A stretch of 64,000 bases of DNA. It comes from Rhizophagus irregularis. Lineage: Eukaryota > Glomeromycota > Glomeromycetes > Glomerales > Glomeraceae. Every line of letters begins with the position of its first letter. Position 1 is the first letter of the stretch. Below, piece by piece: positions 36,461 through 47,668 of the stretch. Made by a program: the position numbers and the translations under genes. The DNA lies in NCBI RefSeq assembly GCF_026210795.1, contig NC_089442.1, positions 186,001-250,000 on the forward strand, written 5' to 3'. The notes under the pieces were generated by a model. The model had not been told where the DNA came from and searched no databases. It worked only from the letters and a program-made list of their open reading frames with translations.

Positions 36461-36945
36461 TCACACCTACAAAAAATTTAATATATAATTCTTGAGTAAA
36501 AAAATATTTTTTTTTGAAAATTGACATTTAACACTTACCAAATAATGTGCCAACCGCTTAGATTTTAATGTTATATATGTACCACCGAAAGTTAAATCCA
36601 CGTGACTATGATTTATTGTAAATTTTTACTTTTTGCAAAAAGTTACCAACCATATTTTTTTTATTTTATCCCTTCTTTTCTCCTTATTATCTTTTATTCG
36701 TTAATTCCTCTTCCTTTTTCTTTATTCACTTTTATTCACTTTCCCTCCTCTTTTATGTATTGTGACAAAAACATATACATTTGACAAAGTATGTATCGAA
36801 CTTAATAAATGACAGTTATAACTAAGAATTTCTTTAAATTATTTCCGTGGTTTCTTTTTTTTCGCCGAAAATTAAATTATAGACCAAAATGGAAAAATGA
36901 AAAAAGGCACGAAAGCCACGAATATATAGCAGGAGTGTATTAATG
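36461..36945. other. 3' flank of the MLKL-like gene, duplicated
   Basis: T/C-rich sequence with blocks (TCTCCTTATTATCTTTTATT at 36676) that recur after the decayed copy (about 38875). The duplication thus took the 3' flank along with the kinase half. Confidence 0.55.
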
Positions 36946-37312
36946 CCCAAATTATTATTCCAAACTTACGACAAAATTATGGAAAAAGACAAAGTTCACA
37001 TTCTATTAAAAAAATGTTGAGGTATGCAAAAGCATTATTAAAAGAAAGACCGAAACCATAAAGAACAAGAACAAATTAATAAGACTATTAGCAGCACGGA
37101 TTCAAAATTACGAACCTGACCTTTTAAGAGTGAGCCAAAGATTGAGGGAAGATTAGAGGAAAAACCAGAAACAGGACTAAACGAATTACCCGAACTAACT
37201 CAGGAAGAAAAGGGGAAGTAGAAAATAGACATTGATAATTTAAATGATGTCCAGATGACGAGAGTATTATTAGAATGTGGAGCAGATACTAATAATGATT
37301 GGAAAATATGAA
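36946..37312 (+). pseudogene. Fragment of a dispersed gene, copy 1
   Basis: Coding-like pieces in changing frames: KKMLRYAKALLKERPKP near 37010, then, across a stop, ETGLNELPELTQEEKGK and NLNDVQMTRVLLECGADTNN up to a TGA near 37312. The block from GCCCAAATTATTATTC onward recurs at about 39203, where it is followed by later parts of what seems to be the same protein. It has no start and several stops. It may be a retroelement-like or dispersed host gene; the family is not recognised. Confidence 0.4.
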
Positions 37313-37336
37313 TCAACCTTAATCATAACCTATCCC

Positions 37337-38355
37337 AAGAATAAAAATGCTGTACAAAATCAAGTTACAATTCTTAAAGAACTTCACAATTGTCAAAATA
37401 TCATAAATTTTATGGAATTACTTGTGATGGAAATAAATGGTACTCTGTAACGGAATGGGCAGAGTATGGAAATTTACGCGATTTTTATACAAGTCGTAAA
37501 CATTAGATTAAAATTGCGTATTCTCTTGATATTTGCTCAGGGATTAAGTTTTCAAAGAAGTGTAGAGGTAATTTATTAATCATTTAATTTGATAAATTTA
37601 CTTTGATAAAAAAAGAGTTTTTTTATAAGCAATTTTTAATTTTTTTTTTTTATTATGATCGTGATATTAGAGCTGAGATAGTAACACTTAATGATACAGT
37701 AACACTTAATGATACGGCAAAACTTGCAAATTTCAATCATGTCGCACATCAAGAGCAGCTGCTACATTTACATCGCCTGAGTTCAAACGAAACGAATATT
37801 TAGAACGGGTTCGTTATTGAACTCCCGAATTATTATCGGAGAGGATTCTATATCTCAAATATGATTATAACTGTGAAGTTTATAGCTTTAGGATCCTGCT
37901 TTGGGAAATAGCTGAAGGGAAAACTCCTATAGAAATTGTGTGGATATTGTAAGATTGACCAGTCTTGTGCGCGAAAATATCGAAAATCATTTTCAGAAAA
38001 TAGCACGATACCAGAAAAATTCAAATATTTATCACTTAATGGTATGTGAAAAATTAATAATAATAATAATAATAATAATAAATTTGATTTGGAAAACAAT
38101 ATCTTATAATATATTGATCTGATTTCTGTTTTAGCCGTTAATCACGACCCTGAATCTAGGCTAAAAGTTACAACAATATTTGAAGTTCTTTTGAATCTTT
38201 TGAAAGACCTTCACACACACATACGCCTTCAAATTCACTTCATTAATTGCTAATAGTTCACAAAACAACCAAATTGTTCACCGCCAGAATCTATTCTGCT
38301 ATTCGAAAATGTTCACTAATACAAAAGATCCGTATGAAAATTTCAAAGAGGCAAT
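37337..38355 (+). pseudogene. Decayed copy of the MLKL-like gene (kinase half)
   Basis: About 85-90% identical to exons 3-5 of the gene at 34601, including intron positions and the AAT-rich intron, but the helical bundle and brace are missing. Small deletions break the frame several times: a lost base in the ILKFYG block near 37410, a deletion before the catalytic loop near 37500, a deletion plus a short tandem repeat of ACACTTAATGATAC near 37685-37717, and a lost base near 37926. The original stop is also changed (GCAATC for GTAATC). It is beyond doubt non-coding as a kinase and records a tandem duplication of roughly 2.2 kb. Confidence 0.85.
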
Positions 38356-39196
38356 CACGCCTACACAAATTTAATATATCAAATTCAAAAATTCTTAAAA
38401 TAATTTTTGAATGTGCCGACTGGAAACAAAACTGGACTTGGGAATCCGGTATAATCCGGTATGATCATCACAACGCAACATCTTTCTTATTTATTTTTAT
38501 CTACCTTTAATATGTGTATTGTTGCTCAAATTTGATATAACAATAACATACACCGAAAGTAAAATCTATGTGAATATGATTTATTTAATCATCTCTTTAA
38601 ACATCACCACAAAATCTCCTTTTCCCCCTTTTACAACATTAATCTCGCCACTCTTTTATCCTTAATTTCTCTAAAATCTCAAAATATTTTAATTTTTGAA
38701 AAGAAATTCTCTGAAATATTTTCAAAAAATTTTTCAGAGTTTATTTCTCTACTCTCCGATAATATCGGAGGAAAAATTTCTAACGATTGATGATGGCCTA
38801 ATAAAAATGTAGACATTTAAAAATTATTCTGGGCTTTGAAGGGCATGGATGTATCCTCTTCGCTTTCCTCTTTTCTCCTTATTATCTTTATTCGTTAGTC
38901 CTCCCTTTTTTTCCTTATTCTCTTTTATTCACCTTGCTCATATCTTTTATCTATCATTATGTATTCCGATAACGGTGGATACAAAGACACACATTTGATA
39001 AAGTATATATCGAATAAAAAGAGAAAATTAATAAGATTAATAAACAAGAGTTATTACGTGCAATAACAACATATATAATAAGATTTTCTTTAAATTATTT
39101 CCGTATTTCTTTTATTTTTTTATCTTTGGTCTATATCTTGGTTTTTTTTTTCTCCGAATATTAAAATATAATAGGCCAAAATGAAAAAGCAGGAGG
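38356..39196. other. 3' flank of the decayed copy
   Basis: Matches 36500-36945 in patches; no gene seen. Confidence 0.5.
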
Positions 39197-40361
39197 AGCC
39201 AATGCCCAAATTATTATTCTAGACTTATGACAAATTCCCTTTTCCTCCATTTATTAGTCATTATCCCCCTTTCCCCCTTCCTAGTAACCCGGTTGTGGAT
39301 TGGGGAAGGTCGATTATGTCAGGTGTTGTCTTTGAAAATGTTTTATGTAAACATTATTAAAAGAAAGACGAAAACTATAATGAGTAAAAACAAATTAATA
39401 AGATTATTAGCAGCACAAAAATCTGAAACAGGACTAGATGGCGAGGAGTATTATTAGAATGTATGGAACGAAATATAACGAAAGCAAGGGGCAAGAGTGC
39501 AAGTACAAGGAAAACGGACGAAATAATAGAGGATAATGAGGAGAGAGGTGATAAAATTCTAACGAAAGCATCTTGTTAACAGATGTTAATGCAAATGATC
39601 TGCGTGGAGAAATTCTCAGAAATACTTGGGATAGGGAAATACATAATAAGGTTATAATATATTTAGATAGAAAGATAAATGAATTAAAAGGTGATATGAT
39701 TGAAGAGATTAATAATAATTATGAAAGGTTATTTTAGAAAATTAGATATATAAAGGATTGGCATAAATTAGGTTTAAAAATTAAAGATAAATATTTATTA
39801 GAATTTTAGAAAATGGTTATATAGACACCTTTTGGAGGGAATAATTTATAGTTACAAATAACCGGCTATTTTGTGCTGTATATCAATCGTAGAGATCAAA
39901 AAACAAACGAACTAGTCCGTTTTATCATAAATACTGGGTCTCCAACTGGTGATTACGTGAAGTACTTTTTACCCAAATATTTCCAATCGGAACGGAACAT
40001 TCAGAGCCAGGGACGAGAGAATGTTTGAGCCGTAAAATTTTTAAGACCAGTATTTTTACGTTCTCATGATGTAGAGACGCGCGCTAATGAGCATAGGAAG
40101 TGTGCTACGGGAAGTGTGCTACTCCCTGTTTCTGCCCTAATGAAGTATGTCGTCACACTCTAATCCTACCTCAAAAATCTGGAGAAACTTTAACGATCAA
40201 GAAGCCGTGTTTATTTCGCGATAATTCATATGGTTGTAGATACGTTTGCAAGTGAACAAGATCGTCAGCGGATTGCACTTACTTTTGATTTTGATCTTCT
40301 CATCTTCCTGGTTTTTATGGATTGCTATGGTCGTTTATTTGAATGTGTCACGTATTATTGA
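39197..40361 (+). pseudogene. Dispersed gene fragment, copy 2, with protease-like motif
   Basis: It begins with the block shared with 36946 onward. Coding-like pieces then follow in several frames: NDLRGEILRNTWDREIHNKV and YLDRKINELKGDMIEEINNN (about 39595-39730), KDWHKLGLKIKDKYLLEF (near 39755-39808), RRDQKTNELVRFIINTGSP (39887-39943), and an ATG-led piece at 40230 (VVDTFASEQDRQRIALTFDF) to a stop at about 40361. NTGSP looks like the DTG of an aspartic protease with the catalytic Asp changed to Asn. Stops and frame shifts between the pieces mark it as dead. The order helical region then protease suits a gag-protease-like or dispersed host gene. Compare the minus-strand fragment at 15287-16132. 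Confidence 0.45.
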
Positions 40362-41221
40362 AAATAATGCATTAGAAGAAGCCCACACCGAACCGGTTAT
40401 TAACAGTTGCACGTTGAGTGAAGATAATTATGGGCAGGAAATGATAACACCAAATATACATTTATCTCTTCGATGTTGCAGGGATTATGGACCATTGTAC
40501 TCCTTTTGGTGCTATTCATTAAAAGTAAGATATATGTCAAAGGTTGTGGCTAAGGGAATCAGATGATGGTTTACCACAGTTTGTGGGAGATGATGGAAAA
40601 GTATATAAGTACAAACCAAAAAAATCAATCATCACAATTTAGCAGTAAAATTTTTTTTATGATGGGCAAAACGGCGATCTCTACTTCAAAGCATCCACTT
40701 TACCTCTTATTAATCCTAACGTCTCATAAAAATAATCCCACAGTCGCCCTATGCTATGATAAACTTTTTACCAAGATGGGGAGTTTAACTGTGCTTACAC
40801 AAATACTTGAAAAAGTATTTGTTGAGCCTTCTTTACATATTGGCAAAATCTTAACGTAATATTTGCACTTGCAAGTATTTTTTCATTTGATTTATTTTAT
40901 TTCTGATGTAAAGATAGAATTTAAAAAATATCAAAATTGCAAATAAAATTTCAATTGTGCTTTTACATTATTTGCGAATTTTTGAAAGAATAAAGTTTGA
41001 GTTTACTAATTGTTGGTAAATAAAAATTTAGCATGTTGTTTGATCGATGGTGAGAAAAAGGCGAAAGGACAAATTTATGATTTATTATTATTGTACAACT
41101 AAATACCAAACGCAAAACTTTATGTAAGCAAACACAGAAAGCTTTGAGAATTGACAATTTATTCGAAAAAATAAGAATGGACAATACATCAAAATATATA
41201 TTGCCGATACTGTTTAAAATT
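40362..41221. other. Stretch with frames but no supportable gene
   Basis: Two overlapping plus-strand frames up to 106 codons occur (40246-40859), but their composition looks like chance or decay of the fragment before them. Confidence 0.4.
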
Positions 41222-41661
41222 TACTAACTCTCAGATTCAAACTTCACCGAAAAATCCAATACGGAAATTTGATAGTCCCGAAGGAGAAAATCAAGATGAT
41301 GATCAGACTGATGCATCGGAGGCGAAAACGAACACCTTGACTTCAGCTAAGATAAGTGTCCAGACTGAATTCCGCTTGTCGGAGTTGAATCCAAATGAAC
41401 CGTTTCTTATCAAAAACAAATTTGATATACTGTAGATACCCTTATCCTTCATTTACAGCAAAAATTCGAAATGTCTAAGGAGAGATTAGAAGAATGTAAG
41501 AAAGATATTATATTAGAATTGGATGATTACCAGAGATATTGGGGAAAAAAAATATTATGTATAAGCATATGAGTGTAGCCGAGTTCTTAGAATACAGACG
41601 GCTGAAGAGGGACTCCCTGTTACCAATCTATACAAAAAATAGGTTAAAAGATCGAATATGA
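41222..41661 (+). pseudogene. Gene fragment, unknown acidic/helical protein
   Basis: One frame reads SPKNPIRKFDSPEGENQDDD and on to SELNPNEPFLIKNKFDIL before a TAG at 41433. From about 41471 a second piece reads MSKERLEECKKDIILELDDY, then shifts frame into YKHMSVAEFLEYRRLKRDSL, ending at a TGA at 41659-41661. The pieces look like one former protein (acidic linker, then helices). A 1-base change near the A-run at 41548 explains the last shift; the first gap may be an intron or decay. Family unknown. Confidence 0.45.
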
Positions 41662-42420
41662 CATGGAGTAGATAGAGTAGTAATGTATAGAGCGTCATCG
41701 GTCATCATGTAGCCTTATGTGTATTAATAAAATTTTGAAAGCAAATTATTTTATTAGTCTTTTCCCTGAATGTTCCAGCCTTACTAATAAAAATTGTGTA
41801 TTGGATAAGCAGTATATTTTCTCCTGTGGAGTTTCAATAACTAATGAGTCTATTCTGTTTATGATCGTTCCGAAATGCTATCGGTGATTTATGACAGAAT
41901 GATAAACGTTCACAAGACAATAGAAAAAACAATCGGAACTATGAAATAAGACAACTGTGACCGTGATCACGGTCTCGATATTGAGAAATATGAAATATGT
42001 TTGTGCTGCGGAGAATAACACAATTAGTGGAACTGGAATTTCGTGTTGAAATAATCAAGTGTTGCTTCGTCGATGGTGTAATAAAAGGAATCAACATATT
42101 CCCATTAGGACATTCCGAAAGGATGTGTATATTCGCAATGTCATCTACATATTGTGAAAGTCACGTGATTTCACGCAAAAAGTTTCCAACATAAATTAGA
42201 TAGGAATAAAATTATAAAACGGCCAAATTTTTAGCTTTTATGTTTTTCGCAAATTTGTATTTTTATTATTATTTTATTTCTATACAAACATCTATATAGT
42301 TAAAGTAATAGGAAACGGTACTATAACGTTACTGTATGGAGTAACGGTTTTGGTATGGCCGTATGGAGGGAGGTAATCTGTCAGTTATTTGTTGATTAAA
42401 TCCATTATTTTTTTTTTCAG
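41662..42420. other. Flank and truncation breakpoint of kinase copy B
   Basis: No gene. Similarity to the other kinase units starts only at about 42384 (TTATTTGTTGATTAAATCC, the tail of intron 1), so the break that removed exon 1 lies there. Confidence 0.55.
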
Positions 42421-43182
42421 ATTCATATAATGGAAATAGTTAATCCTCATCTTGTTCTCGAATATGCGGACAAAACATTAAGAGATTATCTAAGAGACGA
42501 TACTATACCTTTTAAATGGGAAAGCCAATTAAATTTCGCCAGAGAAATTGCAAATGCGATTTCATGGTTACATGTTGATAAAGAAATCATACACGGAGAC
42601 CTTGTAAGTACAATATATTCGTATCAGTTATCTAATATATTTATTGCGCAATTAACATATTCTTTTTTTTAGCATCCCAATAATATCTTAATAAATGATG
42701 GTAAAATAAAGGTAGCAGATTTTGGCCGCTCATGTCAAAAAAAAGAATCAGTTAGTCATACTAAAGCATATAGTGTAATACCCTATATGAATCCCAAATT
42801 TTTTGAGCAGAGCCTAAGTTCACCTGAAATTCAAAAATATGGTTTGACCGAAAAATCAGATATATATAGTTTAGGGGTATTATTCTGGGAATTAACAAGT
42901 CGTTCATCACCTTTCAATTTCGAAAAAAGATTTGACCGTGATTCTATTAAATTGATGATTTTGAATCGTGTAAGAGAAAATCCTATTCCAAAAACAAATG
43001 ATAAATTCGTTTCACTTTATAAAAGTAAGTAAAAAAATAATTGTATAATTTATTTTTGCAATAAGATTAATATAATTTAATCTCTTTAAATAGAATGTTG
43101 GCAACATGAACCAGACGAAAGACCACCTATTTGTCAAGTAATTGAAGAACTTGATAGCCTCCATCTCTCTAATCGAAGATGA
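42421..43182 (+). pseudogene. Kinase copy B, 5'-truncated
   Basis: Only exons 2-4 remain (42421-42603, 42673-43024, 43094-43182). Exon 1, with the glycine loop and the ATP lysine, is absent. Exon 2 has lost exactly 18 codons in frame (from after NPH to before LVLEY), removing part of the N-lobe. The HGD catalytic loop, DFG and later motifs are intact. In exon 4 an 84-base foreign segment (43159-43242) brings an early TGA at 43180-43182; the native C-terminal codons resume after it. Without the N-lobe it cannot be an active kinase. An in-frame ATG at 42430 (MEIVNPH) could still give a fragment protein. Confidence 0.75.
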
Positions 43183-43242
43183 ATTCCAGCGGTACAACCT
43201 GTGTTTCATGCTCGAGACGATTGTGGAAGTTTTGTCTCTAGC
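43159..43242. other. 84-base insertion in kinase copy B
   Basis: Copies C-E read GATAGC directly into ATTGATCC; here 84 extra bases separate them. TAGC stands at both edges (43155-43158 and 43239-43242), a possible 4-base duplication. The segment is richer in G+C than its surroundings. Source not identified. Confidence 0.65.
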
Positions 43243-43867
43243 ATTGATCCTATAATCAACAATATACCAACTAATTCTAACAAAGTAAAATAACACAAGA
43301 TAAAGATTCTGACTTGAACATTACAACATATAGTAAATAGACTATTCCATTTTATAGTATTATTTCTTTTTTTTCATTTACGAATACAACTATATTTTCG
43401 AGTATATTTGAATAGAAATAAAAATTTTTCTGCTTATTGATAAATTAATCACGGGTGCGAGATTACCGGTGTCACATGATGAGCTTTCTAGGCGATTGAA
43501 ACTTTTAGATGTTGTACAGTACGTAATTGTCAATTTGTGTGTATAGGTAGTGACTATATGGGAGGACGACTGTACATATAACTTTCAAGCTTTTGGATTT
43601 CAGACTTGACCCTTTCTTATTCTGGTTGATTTTATACGTTTTTACTTTTATTTCTCTGTGAAAAATATTTCGGTTATTAATAAAACACATTGTGCCTTTA
43701 TTCCTGTGCTAAAAAATAAATTTTTTTATTCTGCACTGAAAAATATTTTGTCGAAAAAAAAAACTCATTTTTACCTTTATTTCGGTGTTAAAAAAATTTT
43801 AAGCTATAAATTTATTACTGACATTTCTCAAATCTGGAAAACTGCGCCACAACGGTCAAAAGCCCGC

Positions 43868-43876
43868 TATTTAAAT
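43868..43876 (+). promoter_or_regulatory. TATTTAAAT box, kinase copy C
   Basis: Same conserved block as in copy A, here about 193 bases before the first conserved codon because the leader holds a triplicated segment. Confidence 0.4.
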
Positions 43877-43937
43877 GGTTTTTTTTTTATCACGGGGCTG
43901 CAGACAAAATCATATTATCATTATGAAAGGTCAAAAC

Positions 43938-44043
43938 AAACGCCCAATATCCAAATATGTGCATCCTAATCTCCTGATTAAACGCCCAATATCCAAATAT
44001 GTGCATCTGATTAAACGCCCAATATGCATCCTAATCTCTGATT
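43938..44043 (+). repeat. Triplicated leader segment in kinase copy C
   Basis: Three units start with AAACGCCCAATAT at 43938, 43980 and 44013 (42, 33 and 31 bases) and end in CTGATT. Copy A has a single unit. Confidence 0.8.
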
Positions 44044-44068
44044 GATAATTCAACATCAATATTAATAG

Positions 44069-45258
44069 CTGCGCCTTAAAAAGAGTGACACCAAAAATAC
44101 GTTAAAGATATTATTAGATGATGAGACATTACGAACAATTCATCGTTATGAACCTCAGGACTTTAAGAATCTTACTAAGATTGCTTCTGGAGCATCCGCC
44201 CTTGTTTATTCTGGTCGGAAAAACGCATCAAATTTCGCAATTAAAAAATTCAAAAATCCCAAGGAAGAAGCTATTATTAAGGAGGTGTGTTACCGATACA
44301 GTTTTTTTATATAACTATTTTTGATATTATTTGTTGATTAAAATCCATTATTATTTTTTTTCAGATTCATTTGATGGGAATAGTTAATCCTCATCCAAAT
44401 ATAATTACGTTTTATGGAGTTACGAAACTTGATGAAACAAATTATTCGCTTGTTCTAGAATATGCGGACAAAACATTAAGAGATTATCTAAGAGACGATA
44501 CTATACCTTTTAAATGGGAAAGTCAATTAAGATTCGCCAGAGAAATTGCAAATGCGATTTCATGGTTACATGATGATAAGGAGATCATACACGGAGATCT
44601 TGTAAGTACAATATATTCGTATCAGTTATCTAATTTATTTATTGCGCAAATAACATATTCTTTTTTTTTTTAGCATCCCAATAATATCTTAATAAATGAT
44701 GGTAAAATAAAGGTAGCAGATTTTGGCCGCTCATGTCAAAAAAAAGAATCAGTTAGTCATATTAAAGCATATGGTGTAATACCCTATATGGATCCCAAAT
44801 TTTTTGAGCAGAACCTAAGTTCACCTGAAATTCAAAATTATGGTTTGACCGAAAAATCAGATATATATAGTTTAGGGGTATTATTTTGGGAATTAACAAG
44901 TCGTTCATCACCTTTCAATTTCGAAAAAAGATTTGAACGTGATTCTATTAAATTGATGATTCTTAATCGTGTAAGAGAAAATCCTATTCCAAAAACAAAT
45001 GATAAATTCATTTCACTTTATAAAAGTAAGTAAAAAAACAATTGTAAAATTTATTTTTGCAATAAGATTAATATAATTTAATCTCTTTAAATAGAATGTT
45101 GGCAACATGAACCAGACGAAAGACCACCTATTTGTCAAGTAATTGAAGAACTTGATAGCATTGATCCTATAATCAACAATATATCAACTGATTCTAACAA
45201 AAGTAAAATAACACAAGATAAAGATTCTGACTTGAACATTACGACATATAGTAGATAG
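44069..45258 (+). CDS. Protein kinase, TKL-like, copy C
   Basis: Exons 44069-44284, 44365-44601, 44674-45025 and 45095-45258 join in frame to 322 codons without a stop. It has all kinase motifs: glycine loop variant SGASALVYSG, FAIKKF lysine, IIHGDLHPNN catalytic loop (non-RD), VADFGRS, IPYMDPKFFE, and the RPPICQVIEELD C-lobe end. A tail of about 35 Asn/Ser/Asp/Lys-rich residues follows. It differs from copy A by scattered substitutions (SGRK for YGRK, NFAIKK for KFAIKK). As in copy A, no in-frame ATG precedes the conserved start, and a TAG stands just upstream. It is one of two copies with a complete conserved body and tail. Substrates are unknown; similar small kinases are greatly expanded in these fungi. 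Confidence 0.75.
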
Positions 45259-45694
45259 ATTATTCCATTTTATATTATTTTCTTTTTTTTTTCATTTACG
45301 AATACAACTAACTATATTATTGAGTATATTTGAATAGAAATTAAAAGTTTTTCTACTTATTGATAAATAAATAATTGAATTTTTAAGTGTATGTATTGTC
45401 CAATAATGCCATTTCATCGTTTTTGTCCTTCAAATTAATCAGATTACCGTTTTAGTGTCACATGATGAGTTTTCTAAGCCACAGCTTTATTCACATCTCA
45501 ATAGCGTAATTCTAAAGAATGGCTGATTTAGCAGAATACACTCCTAATACCTCATCAAGTGGGATTCCGTGCTCTTTGATATAATCGCTAATCAAATAAA
45601 TATTTACTTGATTATATGTGCAGTATGTGCCAGACAGCACGAAAAAATAATACGGAAATGTGAATACTTGGAGTACGCATGCAATGTGTTACCC
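45259..45694. other. Spacer between kinase copies C and D
   Basis: Shared 3' flank of the kinase unit (TCACATGATGAGTTTTCTAA, then CCTAATACCTCATCAA), followed by the shared 5' flank up to the element at 45695. Confidence 0.6.
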
Positions 45695-46317
45695 AACAGG
45701 GCGGACATACCCTATATCACATGTTGATCATTTGCCGATCATAATAAATGTGATATCACATTAACTTTGAAGCCTTATCTCAAGCTATAAATGTTCTAAA
45801 AATTATATTTAACTGTTTTGTTTAATAATTTAGGTTATCAATAATTAAATATAAAAGTATTGTAGCAAAATAAAATGTGGTTCCAAATTTAGCCTTAGGT
45901 TGAAATTTTCAATAATTCATATATATGCTGATCATCTGCTAATTTGACTTTGAAGCTTCGGGCCATGCCACAGAACTTCGGGCCAAACTTGAAACTTTCA
46001 CAGTATGCTATTTAGGTATTCAAGAATTAGTGGCTAAAATAAACCTGAATAATTTTTGATAACCCGAAAGTTATCATTAAATAAATGTTTACAATTATTG
46101 TAAAATTAATATATGTCTGATATTTGACAAAATCTTTATGAATTATTTTAAGAACTAATTTATTAACAATAAATAAAATAAAGTAAATAAAATCGAAATT
46201 TTATACATTTTTATGTAGAATTTGTGAAAAAATTAATTCAACGGTATTTTTATATGTGATAATATTGGACAAGTGATCGGCAAAATGATCGGCAATATCG
46301 TGGATGTCCGCCCTGTT
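45695..46317. mobile_element. Non-autonomous element copy 2
   Basis: It has the same ends (AACAGGGCGGACAT and its inverted partner GTCCGCCCTGTT) and nearly the same interior as 9946-10578. It has no target-site duplication: it is flanked by GTGTTACCC and GGTGAGTC. In the spacer before copy E these two flanks are separated by 64 ordinary bases (48080-48143), so here the element stands in place of host sequence, which suggests an insertion with deletion or a later rearrangement. Confidence 0.85.
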
Positions 46318-46646
46318 GGTGAGTCTATGGTTGTATTACGATGTGGGCGTACAATTTTACAACATAACTTTCAAACTTTTGGATTCCACTTTTTTACTTT
46401 TTTATTCTGGTTGATTTTAAAATACGTTTTTGCTTTTATTCCTATGTGAAAAATATATCGGTTATTAATAAAACACATTCTGCCTTTATTTCTGTGCTAA
46501 AAAATAAATTATTTTATTCTGCTATGATTTAGTGTTAAAAATATTTTGTCAAAAAAAACACATTTTACCTTTATTCGGTGTTAAGAAATCATAAGCTATA
46601 AATTTATCGAAGCTGTAAAATTGCGCCACAACGTTCAAAAGCCCGC

Positions 46647-46655
46647 TATTTAAAT
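46647..46655 (+). promoter_or_regulatory. TATTTAAAT box, kinase copy D
   Basis: Conserved position before exon 1, as in copies A, C and E; here the coding part is broken. Confidence 0.35.
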
Positions 46656-46750
46656 GGTTTTTTTTTTTATCACGGGACTGCAGACAAAGTCATCCCTGTT
46701 TCCAAATATGTGCTTTGTGCACCATAATCTGCCCAATACAATATTAATAG

Positions 46751-47668
46751 CTGCGCCTTGAAGAGAGTGACACCAAAAATACATTAAAGATATTATTAGA
46801 TGACGAGACATTACGAACAATTCATCGTTATGAACCTCAAGACTTTAAGAATCTTACTAAGATTACTTCTGGAGCATCCGCCTTTGTTTATTATGGCCGG
46901 AAAAAATATCTTTTAAATGGGAAAGCCAATTAAATTTCGCCAGAGAAATTGTAAAATGCGATTTCATGGTTACATGATGATAAAGAGATCATACACGGAG
47001 ATCTTGTAAGTACAATATATTCGTATCAGTTATCTAATTTATTTATTGCGCAATTAACATATTCTTTTTTTTTTTAGCATCCCAATAATATCTTAATAAA
47101 TGATGGTAAAATAAAGGTAGCAGATTTTGGCCGCTCATGTCAAAGAAAAGGATCAGTTAGTCATACTAAAGCACATGGTGTAATACCCTATATGGATCCC
47201 AAATTTTTTGAGCAGAATCTAATTCAAAAATATGGTTTGACCGAAAAATCAGATATATATAGTTTAGGGGTATTATTCTGGGAATTAACAAGTCGTTCAT
47301 CACCTTTCAATTTTGAAAAAAAAAGATTTGACCGTGATTCTATTAAATTAATGATTCTTAATCGTGTTAGAGAAAATCCTATTCCAAAAACAAATGATAA
47401 ATTCGTTTCACTTTATAAAAGTAAGTAAAAAAATAATTGTATAATTTATTTTTACAATAAGATTAATAATAGATTAATTAATATAATTTAATCTCTTTAA
47501 ATAGAATGTTGGCAACATGAACCAGACGAAAGACCACCTATTTGTCAAGTAATTGAAGAACTTGATAACATTGATCCTATAATCAACAATTTACCAACTA
47601 ATTCTAACAAAAGTAAAATAACACAGGATAAAGATTCTGACTTGAACATTACGACATATAGTACATAG
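46751..47668 (+). pseudogene. Kinase copy D, internal deletion
   Basis: Exon 1 begins normally (46751) but breaks after the glycine loop (YYGRK at about 46905) and joins directly to the middle of exon 2 (TTTTAAATGGGAAAGCC). The ATP lysine, intron 1 and half of exon 2 are thereby lost, and a TAA follows within 12 codons. An extra base near 46952 (TTGTAAAATGC against TTGCAAATGC) is a second break. Exons 3 and 4 (47078-47420, 47505-47668) are intact with DFG. A dead copy. Confidence 0.85.

Noticed and set aside
40246-40859. Two plus-strand frames of 106 and 98 codons
   Set aside because: The first overlaps a better coding-like frame of the decayed fragment; the second has no start context or recognisable composition.
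43658-43969. Plus-strand frame upstream of kinase copy C, partly shared with copy E (48376-48591)
   Set aside because: It covers the conserved promoter/leader block; the shared reading APQRSKARYLNGFFFITGLQ is explained by DNA conservation, differs in frame before and after, and is not in frame with the kinase.
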